From assembly GCA_026874595.1 (NCBI GenBank), contig CM049308.1:80706124-80770123 (forward strand): DNA of 64,000 nucleotides, written 5' to 3'. The position numbers and the translations under genes are program-made. Below the pieces are notes generated by a model. The model ran no database searches and had not been told where the DNA came from. It worked only from the letters and a program-made list of their open reading frames with translations. The stretch is from Sipunculus nudus. Its lineage: Eukaryota; Annelida; Sipuncula; Golfingiida; Sipunculidae. How positions within the stretch are numbered: the stretch's first letter is position 1; each line of letters opens with the position of its first letter. This document shows, piece after piece, positions 20,732-32,100 of this stretch.

Positions 20732-22183
20732 CTAGAATACGGGTAGTCGACAAGCGACTACGTGTATCCGCCAAAATCAGAGGACGGGTGAAGTGAGGCA
20801 TGGAATGAGTGGCAAGGGGATATAGTTACATGTGTTAAATATTAGAATGGATTTCGGCCACATAAACATGATTGTAGGTGGCGCCACCTGTTATTTGAAC
20901 GAGAAACTATCTAAGATATATACACATGCAAAATTTCATGTGGAAAAGCAGAGATATGAGTGATTTTATCCCACAGCAGACAAACAGATGGACGCTGTGC
21001 AAAAATGGCTGCAGGTTGGGCCACCATTTTTGTTCATGTTATAAAGCTATCCAAGGGCTACATTTGTGTAAATTTTTTTTCCTGATTGGTCAAATGGTTC
21101 CTGAGATATATGGGTTTATGTGTGGAGCGTTAACATGAATGTAGGTGGCGCCACCTGTCATAAAATCAAGAAAGCTATCTAGGATGTATATGCATGCCGA
21201 TTTTTAGGTGAATTAGTCAAACCACTGCAGAGATATGAGTGATTTTAACCCAAGGCAGATGAACAAATGGACACTGTGCAAACATGGTTGCTGTTGGCGC
21301 CACCTTTTGTTGTGTATGTTATAAAGCTATCCCAGGGCTACATTTGTGTAAAAAATTTTTCCGGATCGGTCAAACGGTTCCCGAGATATATGGGTTTATG
21401 TGTGGAGCGTTAACGTGAATGTAGGTGGCGCCACCTGTCATAAAATTAAGAAAGCTATCTAGGATGTATATGCATGCCAATTTTTAGGTGAATTAGTCAA
21501 ACCACTGCAGAGATATGAGTGATTTTAACCCAAGGCAGATGAACAAATGGACACTGTGCAAACATGGTTGCAGGTGGCGCCACCTTTTGTTGTGTATGTT
21601 ATAAAGCTATCCCAGGGCTACATTTTTGTAAAAAAATTTTCCGGATCAGTCAAACGGTTCCCGAGATATATGGGTTTATGTGTGGAGCGTTAACGTGAAT
21701 GTAGGTGGCGCCACCTGTCATAAAATCGAAAAAAGCTATCTAGGATGTATATGCATGCCGAATTTTAGGTGAATTAGTCAAACCACTGCAGAGATATGAG
21801 TGATTTTAACCCCAGGCAGATGAACAGATGGACACTGTGCAAACATGGTTGCAGGTGGCGCCACCTTTTGTTGTGTATGTTATAAAGCTATCCCAGGGCT
21901 ACATTTGTGTAAAAATTTTTTCCGGATCGGTCAAACGGTTCCCAAGATATGTGGGTTTATATGTGGAAACAGACGCACAAACGGACGCTGGGCAGAGACG
22001 AAAGGTCAGAGGTCAAGGTCACTTGGTTAGGCACCAGTTCACATGTGACCCGATAATTTGTGTAAGTTTCGGAAAAATCTGTCCAGTAGTCTCAGAGGAG
22101 TTCTCCGGAAACGAATGCGGCGGCGGCGGCGGCGGAACCCGGTCAAAAACATAGTATCCGCAAAACTTCGTTTTGGCGGATAC
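20732..22183 (-). mobile_element. Family C element copy 1, Helentron-like
   Basis: Read on the - strand it starts GTATCCGCCAAAACG as a hairpin closing with GCGGATAC, then TATG and a run of CCG triplets. It ends with a hairpin (GTAGTCG / CGACTAC), seven bases, then CTAG. A T lies on each side of the insertion. The core holds tandem 280-bp units, each with two GGTGGCGCCACC palindromes alternately 131 and 149 bp apart (21144, 21424, 21573, 21704 and 21854 exact; 21293 has one change; 20877 is an extra outer copy). It is nested in the inner family B copy. No coding sequence is seen. Confidence 0.82.
21121..21960 (-). repeat. Tandem 280-bp units of family C
   Basis: The segment from GAGCGTTAACGTGAATGTAGG to CGGTTCCCGAGATATATGGG repeats three times with few differences. 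Confidence 0.85.
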
Positions 22184-24423
22184 AAATATGAAGCACATTT
22201 TGGATAAATAAAGACACAATTAAAAATTGTGAAATCTAAATCAAGTATTATTTTTAGATATTTATTGTTTTGCAGATTTAAAAGATATATTTTTGTGGTA
22301 AAAAATAAATAAACATTTGTATGCATGATGTGGTGTTATCTGACAAGATTGAGATTTATGATGATGCAGTTGAGAATTATGAATCAACTTTTATATTCAG
22401 ATATATATGTTAAATTGGAAATGTATAGAAATATAAACTTAAATTAGAAAATAATTGATGTGATAAAAAAATGAGGATTTAATACAAACATTTGTTCATT
22501 ATTTTCCTGCCTCAGCAGAATTTGAGATCAGGCTTGTTTGCCCTGTTTTATGTTGTTAATTAGCTATATTTCAACTGTATACATTTCATAAAAAAATACA
22601 TATATATTTAATAATATATATTATACAAAAAAATAGATTCAATTGAACAAATGTGTAAACTACTGATGTCAACAGTTAATCGAAAAACCAACTAATGATC
22701 ATGGTAATAGTACAGATCATTTGTTCACAAACTGCTCACATGCTTTAGTTTCAACATTAGGAAACACATGGTCAGGTCACAAAATATTTTTTGCAACAAT
22801 TTCTTGCTCATCAATACAAACCAATCATATAAACCAACCATGGCCTTTATTACCTCTTCCTCTTACACTTTATCTCCATTTGATATTATTTTAGATTTTT
22901 ACCTTCAAGGTTAACGTCAGCTGAGCACAGTGACCCATAGGTCCCTTGTTTCCCTGTAAGCACTGTTGATTTAATTTTCACAGCATATATACATAAGGAT
23001 TTAATCTTTTAAAATCTGAAATTTCAAAGGAATTGATGAAAAGAGTAGCTTTTATTCAAGTTTTCATACACCATGTCAGGTGTTGTTAACATCTAGCCCA
23101 CCTAGTAACACAGCCTTCACTTGCATTATGTAACCCACCCCAGGCAGCTTGCCTTGGCCCAGCTCGGCCACTACAAGCAGGCTTCCACTCTGCCCTGCAC
23201 TCCCCCCCCCCTAGATGGTGCATTAACTAGATGAATGTAATAATTTTCTGTATTTTCTTTTATTCTTGGCTATGCTACATTTTTAGATTTTGAATTGTAC
23301 CACCAGCGTTACAATGATTAAAGTGCACATTTAATTGTGTCCACAAAGTGGTGTATTGCTATGAAAGTGTGGATGTTAATCAGATAAGTAAATTCTTACT
23401 TCAGAAGAGTAAAAACTTCACCAGGTGTGAAATTGACTATTAATTCCAGTAATAAATTATAGCTGAGATAGTAATTAGCACAATGATATCGTTTGTCCCT
23501 CATTCAACCAACAGTGTGTATACTTTATTTGAAAAGATGTTTTTATTTTATCAAATTTACTGAATCTTTTATTTTATTTGGGTGAATAAAATTAAGCATG
23601 TACTGAAAACTCCAATGTGCAAAACTTTTAAATAGTGATTCAAGGAATAATCTTGTAGATGCCATGTTGTGGTATTATTTTCTTTTAATTTCAGTTCAAA
23701 CATTTGTGATTTAAAAATATTAAAATATATGTGTATGCATAATATGACCCAATATGAGCTACACTCTGAATATATAATGATTGCAACTTAGAATTCTAAT
23801 ATTTTAACTTATATTTTCAGTTTTTTTTTATTACAAATTTATAAAACTTTTTTAATTTAAAAAAAAAAATGAATCAGATAAAAACTATTAATAGAAAAGT
23901 GGATATGCTTAAAAAAATAGGCTTATATATAAACTTAAATGCATTATTCCCTTGAAAGTGAAATAAATGTTCGAGTCCATTCGGTCCACTTGCCTGTCCA
24001 TACGTAAATTTTTCATATGCATCACAGTATCTCAACACTTTTACTGTTTTTTTTCATGACAGTCTTGTCAGAGTATTAGTTTGCAATCATATATTTAGAA
24101 CTTTACTATAAACAAGTAGGAGGGCCCCTTTCCTCTTAGGTCATCATATGCTTATATAAATGAAAAACATTAAAATAGAATATTTTGCATATTTTGCATT
24201 TGCAAAAATTTCAAACTTCAGCTGAGCGCCGTGACCCATGGGTCCCTTGTTCCATAATCACGATTATGTATGCAAATGTTAGGTATTCCTATTATCCAGA
24301 AAAATACCTTATCCTGTCAGAGGTACAAGTAAGGCAGACAACATTAAAGCAAAACCTTTTACCTCGCCATTACCCTGACCTTTCAGCTTGATTGAAAAGT
24401 CAGACTATATGCTTGGTCAATGT

Positions 24424-24429
24424 TTTATT
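24424..24429 (-). terminator. Poly(A) signal of the large membrane-protein gene
   Basis: The - strand reads AATAAA at this position, 1.6 kb past the stop codon and before the transposon nest. It is the last good signal before the end of the outer family B element at 24248. Confidence 0.5.
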
Positions 24430-26039
24430 GGTATAAATCTATACAGCAGATTTTATGGTAACATGGAGGGTACATATAACAATCAATTAATAAACAATCA
24501 TTGGTCATGTTTTTCTTTTAATCATTGAACATGATTTTAATACTAATTCCTACAACTATCACCTATGTGCTGTTTTCTTGCAAAAACTAATATCGGTAAT
24601 ACAAGTCACTTCCCAAGGACAGCCTGTCCATCATTACCTGTCTTTAGGACTTGTTCCAGAAAATGATAGGGCAACCAGAAGTGGGCCTCTAGTTGTCAAA
24701 CATAAACCATAAACAAATTCCTGAATCATAACTTATCTCTAATTGGCCATTTCATTTCATTTCTTGGAGAAATGAAATCATATTGATAATACCTTTTTAT
24801 CTTAAATTACCAATATACCCATTTATCTTAAATTACCTGTATGTTTATCTGTGAAAATACTAAAAGAAAAAAAAACAAACATTTAAACATGTTTACATGC
24901 AACATGATTATGTGACACACACTTTGCGACTGCCATCAGTGATTGTAAGGCAAAATCCACACAGGGTAAGCAAAACTGGATGTTACTTGTCCTACTGGGC
25001 AAGTACTTTCAAAAGCTTATGTCACCCCTGTGTCAGCCATTACAATAGTTTCATCTGATACATCAAAATACAAAATAAATAAAATCAATGTATTCTTATT
25101 CTAAGTATATTAGGCATATTTTACTTAGTTACAGTCTGTGATATATGCATGTAGCTAAACTTGCTTACAGGCCACAACAGAATATACATGTAGTCTAAAC
25201 CAATCATCTGAAAGAAACTGCTGTATGTTTCTACATGCAAGTAAACTAAAACAGCTTGTATGCTTGTGCTGATAACTATAGACCTATGAAGAACAGCCAG
25301 CCTGCACATATAAACTCAATAGGTGAAACATCGATAAGAAGACAATACATAAATCTTAGATGCTTTAATAAATTACAAGACATCTTCTGAAATTAACAAA
25401 AATATTTTATATATGGCATGATAAATGAATACTCCATACATTATGTCTCATTCTCATGTACACCTCATGAAATGAAAATCAATGCTAATAATTTGAGAGC
25501 AAGGCTGGACTGATAATATATGGTCATGTATATTTCTGATCATGTCCCTGTACATTTCTGATAATGACACAACCAAACAAAATGTTACCACTGAAGGGTG
25601 AATAAAGAGAATTATAATGGATCTATCAAAAACAAATAACAACAGGCTCAGCCGTTAATCCTAGTGATCGGCACAGTTATAATACTCAAAGGCACAGGAT
25701 TTTCTTAACAAAAGTAATAGACTGTCAAAAGGTGTAGCAATATGCAAATTTCATCATATCAAGGACGCATCATTGGTGCTTAAAGTTATGGTTCAGTGAT
25801 GCCTCCACCTGTTAGTGTTGCATTTTGTCAGTCTAAAATATTTTATGGGTAAAAATACAAATGTCAAGCACTGAAGCAGGTCTATTTTAAGGCTGCATAC
25901 AGAAATGATGAACGTTTCTAATATGAAGGACAGAGTTGACGAGGTAAACTTGTGGATCACATAACACAAAGTTATATAAGAACCATAAATAATGCACCTG
26001 TGCACTGAAGATTGTCAAGCTTTGGCAGATTTATGTAGT
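24430..26039 (-). other. Probable 3' UTR of the large membrane-protein gene
   Basis: The interval runs from the TAA at 26040-26042 to the AATAAA at 24424 on the - strand. It has no recognisable repeat and no other gene. Confidence 0.5.
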
Positions 26040-26179
26040 TTACCGGTTGTTTGGACGTGAGAAGACAGACCTGCTGGCTGGGTAGTTCACATATTGGTGA
26101 TCTCTCTGCTGACTGCTATAACTTTGCCTGGTCTTGGCATCCTGATTACTTGAATAAGCAGGAACACGCTGTTCTGAAC
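26040..26179 (-). CDS. Exon 22: end of cytoplasmic tail, stop codon
   Basis: It follows TTCTTACAG and ends CGGTAA, encoding 46 residues. It holds YSSNQ, YSSQQ and HQYVNYP; YVNY fits the pY-x-N consensus bound by GRB2-type SH2 domains. The protein ends FSRPNNR. Confidence 0.9.
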
Positions 26180-29100
26180 CTGTAAGAAAAAAATTCCTCA
26201 AGATTTTCTTTTACAACAGACAAGTCTTCCACAAATTAAAAGATTTCTATATTCCTAATATGAATCTGATGTTGTCTTCAGTGTTTAAATCACTACATCA
26301 GGATAACATTTACATTGTATGACATCATTTAGAAAAAAAAGCAATCTCAGTTGTAACTTCAAAGACTAACACCAATGCCTTTCCCAAATGTTGAAGATGA
26401 CAAGCTAATTTTTACTGGTGATTCTTCACTAAGATAAGAAAATAAGAAAAAGTTTCATTTCTTATAATATTTAAGCAATTACAATAATCTCAATTTTCTT
26501 GACAATCCCTAAATATCTGAAGCATAATTACATTATACTCATTTTTCTCTATAAACCTGGAAGATGTATCTTTAATTTAATTTAACTCACCCTTTTGTTG
26601 CCACCTTTTCTGCTGGGGGGTATGCCGCTCGAAGCTTTGTCTGTCAGGGTCGCGGGGCAGGTGGCACTGGTTGAAATACATCACTTCTTCTGCCCCAGCT
26701 GGATTCTTCAGATTCCAGCGGACTTTGCTGTCCCGATCATACCCACGCTTGATTGGCTCAGGATTTCTGTCGTAATTATGCTGCATCAGATCCTCCTCCT
26801 TGATCCTGGGCAGACGAGGTCCCGCCTGAGGCTGAGAGAGGATTCCTTGAGGTTCTGTGCTTGGCGTTGATGGCACTGTCACAGTGACGCTACTCTTCTG
26901 TTTCCTCTTAGATTTCTTCACATTTCCCCCTGGCACAGGGGACACAAGTCGGGGTGGTTTTCCTCTTGGTTTCTCAAGTTCTCTCAGTTTCTTCAGTTTC
27001 ATGTTCAAATCTTCTTCACTATCATCCCACATAGTCCTCCACAGACGGCCAGATGGCGCCACTTTATAAGCCCTAAAATAGGGTGGCATTTCACCACTGG
27101 TCTCCCTCCCTTTTATTTCCATGTCTTTCCCCTTCAGCTTTTTATCTCTGAAACAGAAGAACTAAAATGTGAGGGTTGAATCTGGGCTCAAGATATCAAT
27201 AGTAAATATATCAGGAGAACAATCATATTAACCACCAGGCTATTTTGTAATCATGTTTAAATAAATGATTTTAACTAATATTATGCAGTTTGACAATATC
27301 TTCATCTCCTGAATAACTATCTCTAACTGTTAATTCTGAAAAGCAATCAAAACAATTTTCATATGAAAAGCTAATATGAAACAGTACTACTGGTAATATA
27401 TTTTGCAGGAGGTGCTTTAGCAGAGGGAAAGCAGCAAAGTAAAACCTTACACCAAAATTCATAAAATTACTATTAAATTGTAACAATATAATTGTTGATA
27501 ATTGTTATCATGTTTGCATTCATGTTTCTCAGCCAATAAATATGTGTGAAGCACAAGTTCCTTTTATGTCCCTGAATTCAACAGTTAAATGTTTGCCACC
27601 CTGTCTTTGCTAAGAGATTTATTTTTGGATTAGGTTCTGTTGTATTTAATTTATACAACATCACTTACACCAAGGCACTATTGATTATCATTGTTTAATT
27701 TTCTTACCATTCACAATTTATTTGTATCATGTTTTTCTTCCCCTCATAAACACTGTACTAAAATGGTAGATATAAAGTTGTTAAAAATACAATCAAAAGC
27801 TGAAAGATACAAGGTTTCTCAATTTTTGTGAATTCTTAAAAACTGATTCTGATAATTTAAACTGACTTTTACAGAAATGTAACCTATGAAGCACATTACT
27901 TCCATAATTTAAATTGTGAAGCCCCTTAATCTACAATATAATCATTCATTACATACCTTGATTTTCCTTCTGGAATTCTCTTCTTAATACATGTGATCAT
28001 GACAATGGCCATGAAAGTGATAGACAACCCCAAGATCACAATAACAGGGATGGAATATACAATCAAGTGACATGTATAGCCAGTTTCTTCCATGTCTCCA
28101 TACTCATCCTCAACAAGCAGGGTCTGACAGTCTTCAATCAGCAGACAATGACAGTTCTCACGACAATGGACACCACTGTATCCCTCATCACATTTACAAG
28201 TATAGCCTTCAAATCCATGGACACGATCAAGAGATCTGCACTCTGGATCATAATCAGGACCCTGACAAACTCCTCGCTTGCATGGGTTTACCAACAGGTG
28301 GACTTTCAGGACAAACTGTGTACTGTAACGTCTGGTTGAATCAGACACCATTATCCGTGTAGTGTGGATACCCTCGTGGTAATCAAAGTAAAGGTGCTCT
28401 GTATGAACAGTCCCTGGGAAGGTGTCACTGATGATACCTGCAGCCAGATTGGTCATGTTGGTAGCGGTCATCAACATGAAGTGAGCAGAAGTGTCCTTCT
28501 CTTTTTGTATCATTAGGACATCAAAAACTTCATTGATGTCTGGGTCTATAACAACTAATAAGCCGAGGCGATTCATGCGGTATGGCTTGAAACGCCTGTT
28601 ATCAATGCCAATGTCAGCTTGCCACTGGATTTTGAGACTCTCTTCAGGTTGGACAACTTCCTTATAGTTGTTGTATAAGAAAAACAGTTTTGGATCATCA
28701 GGAAGTGGTGAAATTTGTACTGTAATTGAAGCTTCTGTCTCCTTCACAGGAATCATGGGAGAATCTTGGACTTCAGCAATCCGGATGGTTATTTTATCTT
28801 CACCAAATTGATCCTGATGTGGCTTATATAAAAGGACACCATCTTTAGTTACTGATACAATTCCTTTTCTTCCCTGTTTAGCCATCCTGTACGTAATTGG
28901 ATCTTTTTCTGGATCACTGTATGTCAGTTGGAAGTGGCTGACTGGTCTGTCTTCAACTGTGGTGATCCATGTATCCAGAAGTTCTGGAGGGTTGTTTACT
29001 GGAGTGTCATACATGAACATCAATGCATACTGAGTTCCTGTTATTCTGTATTTCCCAATGCTTCTCTTTGTGGTATTCCCAAGGTGAGTGTATGTTTCAC

Positions 29101-32100
29101 AAATCTGAATATATAGAGAAAATATAATGAGGGTATATAGCTCTGCAGATGTCAGCTCTGGAAAGAATAGTATATGGTAAGCTGAAGAATGACCATGAGC
29201 TAAATGTCAAACAATTATATTTTTGGACCACACTAACAGAGTGCAATATTATACCATAAAAATTAAGATGTCCTGCACACAGACAAGAAAACAAACTACC
29301 AGACAGCCTGATGGACTATAAGCAGAAGTAAAAATTCATGTAGAAAGGGTTGGCACAAATATTCCAAAAGCCATGCTGGCCTCATTGATAAATCATTGAA
29401 TTTAAATAAATTCCTTTCTATGCAAAACACTTAAAGTAGCTGTGAAGAAATAGTCTGGTCATTTCGCTGCACTTTTTTTAGGTAAAATCTAACTTTAAAT
29501 TTCATTAAATGTTCATTCTTTTCCATAAAAATTACCATGGTAAACGTGCAAAAGATACATGTGCAAAAATGCAAAAAAATGTAGGAATGTAGTGTACTCT
29601 AATAAAAATATACCAGAAAATTTGATGAAAATCTATCCTTTTCCTTCCACATTGAGAGATAAAATGCCATAAGAACAGTTTGAAAACCTAACCTTGCCGG
29701 TAACGGTATCTGTGCCTCTGTTATAAGAGGATATGAGCCCTCTCCTGTAACCACAGGACTCTGTGGCATGTCTCCAAACTTTTGCACCTATAATGTATCA
29801 AAAGCATCAATGTCATGAGTGTTTCTGAGAGAGATTACCAATACAATAAAAAGAGCTAAATGATATGGTTGTAGACAGGAGGGAAGTGAAGGATTTGCTG
29901 GACATCAGAAGATTAAATTGCTAGCTTTTCTTTTTGTTGTTCTTACAGTTAATAAACAGATCTATTTGAATCCCCACAATTCTTCCAACCAATACAATAA
30001 TAGCCATGTACAGAAGGGTCTACTATGACATCAATACTATTTGACCCCCTATTGATAATAGGGTTTGTAAAAATTAAATAAACTATAAAACATAACTGTG
30101 CCAAACAACTGTGACCTGTGAAAATGATGAGGTGAAAACCAATATTAAAATCACTAGATAGAAAATTAACAAGAAATCTTATTTAATATTTCCTTATTAT
30201 ATTATAAGTTACTATGGACCTTGTGAGACTTCCCTTTAGGTTTATCTGAAACTGAATGATTTGAAATTAAAATAATCACAATAATTTAGAAAAAAAAGTT
30301 ATTTAGGTGGTAACGGTAAATAATATTACCTTTATCCCAGTATACAAGGTTTGGTTCTTGTGCTGACTTAGTTCTGGTGGCAGGGATATAGCCACACCCT
30401 GTCTGTTCTACAGTGATAGTCATGGGAACATTCATTGAGACTTCTCCATTAGGAACCAAGAAGAACGATACTCCACAATACCTGATCCTCCTGGAAAAGG
30501 ATACCAAATGAAAACATAGTGTTCAGACAAACCCTCGTATGCAATGAAACATGCCTGGAAAATATAAGCATGATAAATTATATCAGACTCCATCCTGTGT
30601 GTTTATATTATATATTTATCTCTTTCTATACAGTATTAAACCCTGTGCAATAAAAAGCTGTTGTAAAAAACAATACTGAGGTATTCAGTTTCATCATGTA
30701 GCAGATAACATGTAAATTATAATTAATAACACAAAATAATTTATAACAAGCAAATCTGTGGAATTAATGTCCCCCCTTTGTGCTCTTATTGTCTTTCGTG
30801 CTTGATAAGCAACCAAAATTATGACATGTGGAGAAAATCTTGAGGGCACAACTTAATAAAACCTGAAAACAGATGCACTGTGACATGTGGAGACACCTGA
30901 AGGGGAACATAACAAGTGACCCATTGGTCATGACGCTCAGCTGACTGAAGAGAGATTTGCAAAAGGAAATTTTATCATCTGAATGGTAGTTTATAACCAT
31001 TCAACTGAAGCATCAAACAGATTAACCAACATGCTGAGATTGTGTCTGTATTAATATATCTCAAAAATAGAGAAAAAATTCATAAACTTTAAAAAAATAC
31101 AGGTGGCTCCACCAGTCTGCAAAAACTAATAAAAACATTTAATGGTCAATATCCATGCAAAGAAGCATGGTGGTCTCTGGACTAATTGTTCAGATACTTT
31201 AGCTTTTGTATCAAATTTTCCATTATTCTGAGGGATACTTTGGAGTCCTATAGCTTGAAGGATATGGGTAACAGAGACCTAATTTCATGGCATTGACACA
31301 AATTGACACTTTTCATGGGCCTCCTTGCATGACAAGAATGAAGATTCTAGGTCCAGTTGTTACAATTTGTACCCTGTTGACAGATAACCACATCTTTAAA
31401 GGTCTCAAAAATAGAGAAAATAATTTATAAAAATTTGAAAAAAAAATAGAGGTGGCACACCCAGTCTGCTAAAACTGATGGAACATGTCATGATCAATAT
31501 GTTTGCCAAAAATCATGAGCATCAGTGTTGTAGTTATTGAGATACTGGAGTTTTTGTATCAAATTTTTCATTATTCTGGGGAGTATTTTGGAGCCATACA
31601 GATTAATGGATATGGGTAACAGAGACCTCATTTCAGGTTTCCATGGATATTTTTCATGGGTCTCCCTATGTGTAAAGAATGAAGATTCTAGGTCCAGTTG
31701 TTATGATTTGTGCCATGTTAACAGATGTTCATATCTTTAAATGTCTCAAAAATAGAGAAAAACTTAAAAAAAAGCCCGAATAAATATATGTGGTGCCACC
31801 AGGCTGCAGAAACTGATGAAACACTCCATGATCAATATCGATACAAACAGTTATGGTGATCTCTGCATTAGTTGTTCATATACTTCAGCTCTTGTATCAA
31901 ATTTTCCATTATCCTGAGCTGTACTTCTGAGTGCCATAGCTCAAAGTATATGGGTAACAGAGACCTCATTTCAGGTTTCCATGGAGACTTTTCATAGGTC
32001 TCCCGGTGTGTCAAGAATGAAGATTCTAGGTCCATTTTGAACCCTGTTGACAGATAACTACATCCTTAAAGGTCTCAAAAATAGAGAAAAAAATTGTAAA

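Larger units (their letters stand above)
16334..22949 (+). mobile_element. Inner family B element nested in the outer copy
   Basis: It begins TTTAGCTCGGCTGACTATAA and ends GACCCATAGGTCCCTTG. The outer copy reads GGCACATTT before it and TTTCCCTGTAAG after it, while an uninterrupted relative at 20195-20215 reads GGCACG, a T run, CCTGTAAG. So it went in at a run of T without a clear duplication. Removing the two elements nested in it leaves about 1.86 kb. Diverged stretches (for example 20196-20290 against 22955-23045, and 20570-20680 against 23610-23700) show that inner and outer are copies of one family. Confidence 0.7.
15741..24248 (+). mobile_element. Outer family B element, interrupted by a second family B copy
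   Basis: The left end is the hairpin TTTTAGCTCAGCTGACTATA... with its partner CATCTGAGCTATAG. The right end is CAGCTGAGCGCCGTGACCCA followed by TGGGTCCCTTG, then T. Outside the insertion (15741-16333 plus 22950-24248) it is about 1.9 kb, as long as the inner copy without its own insertions. It has the GTCCGTCGTCCGTCC run typical of the family near the left end. No coding capacity is seen. Insertion points lie between T residues. Confidence 0.7.

Noticed and set aside
16762-23236. A three-exon + strand gene (16762-16795, 20351-20441, 23144-23236) with matching phases and a TPR-like end
   Set aside because: The three pieces sit in three different nested transposons (the TIR element, the inner B and the outer B). 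The last lacks a donor and runs through a poly-C tract to a stop. The phase match can arise by chance.
27040-27065. Another GGTGGCGCCACC palindrome, in the exon at 26591-27147
   Set aside because: It reads GATGGCGCCACT, two changes from the motif, and lies in coding sequence; a chance match.
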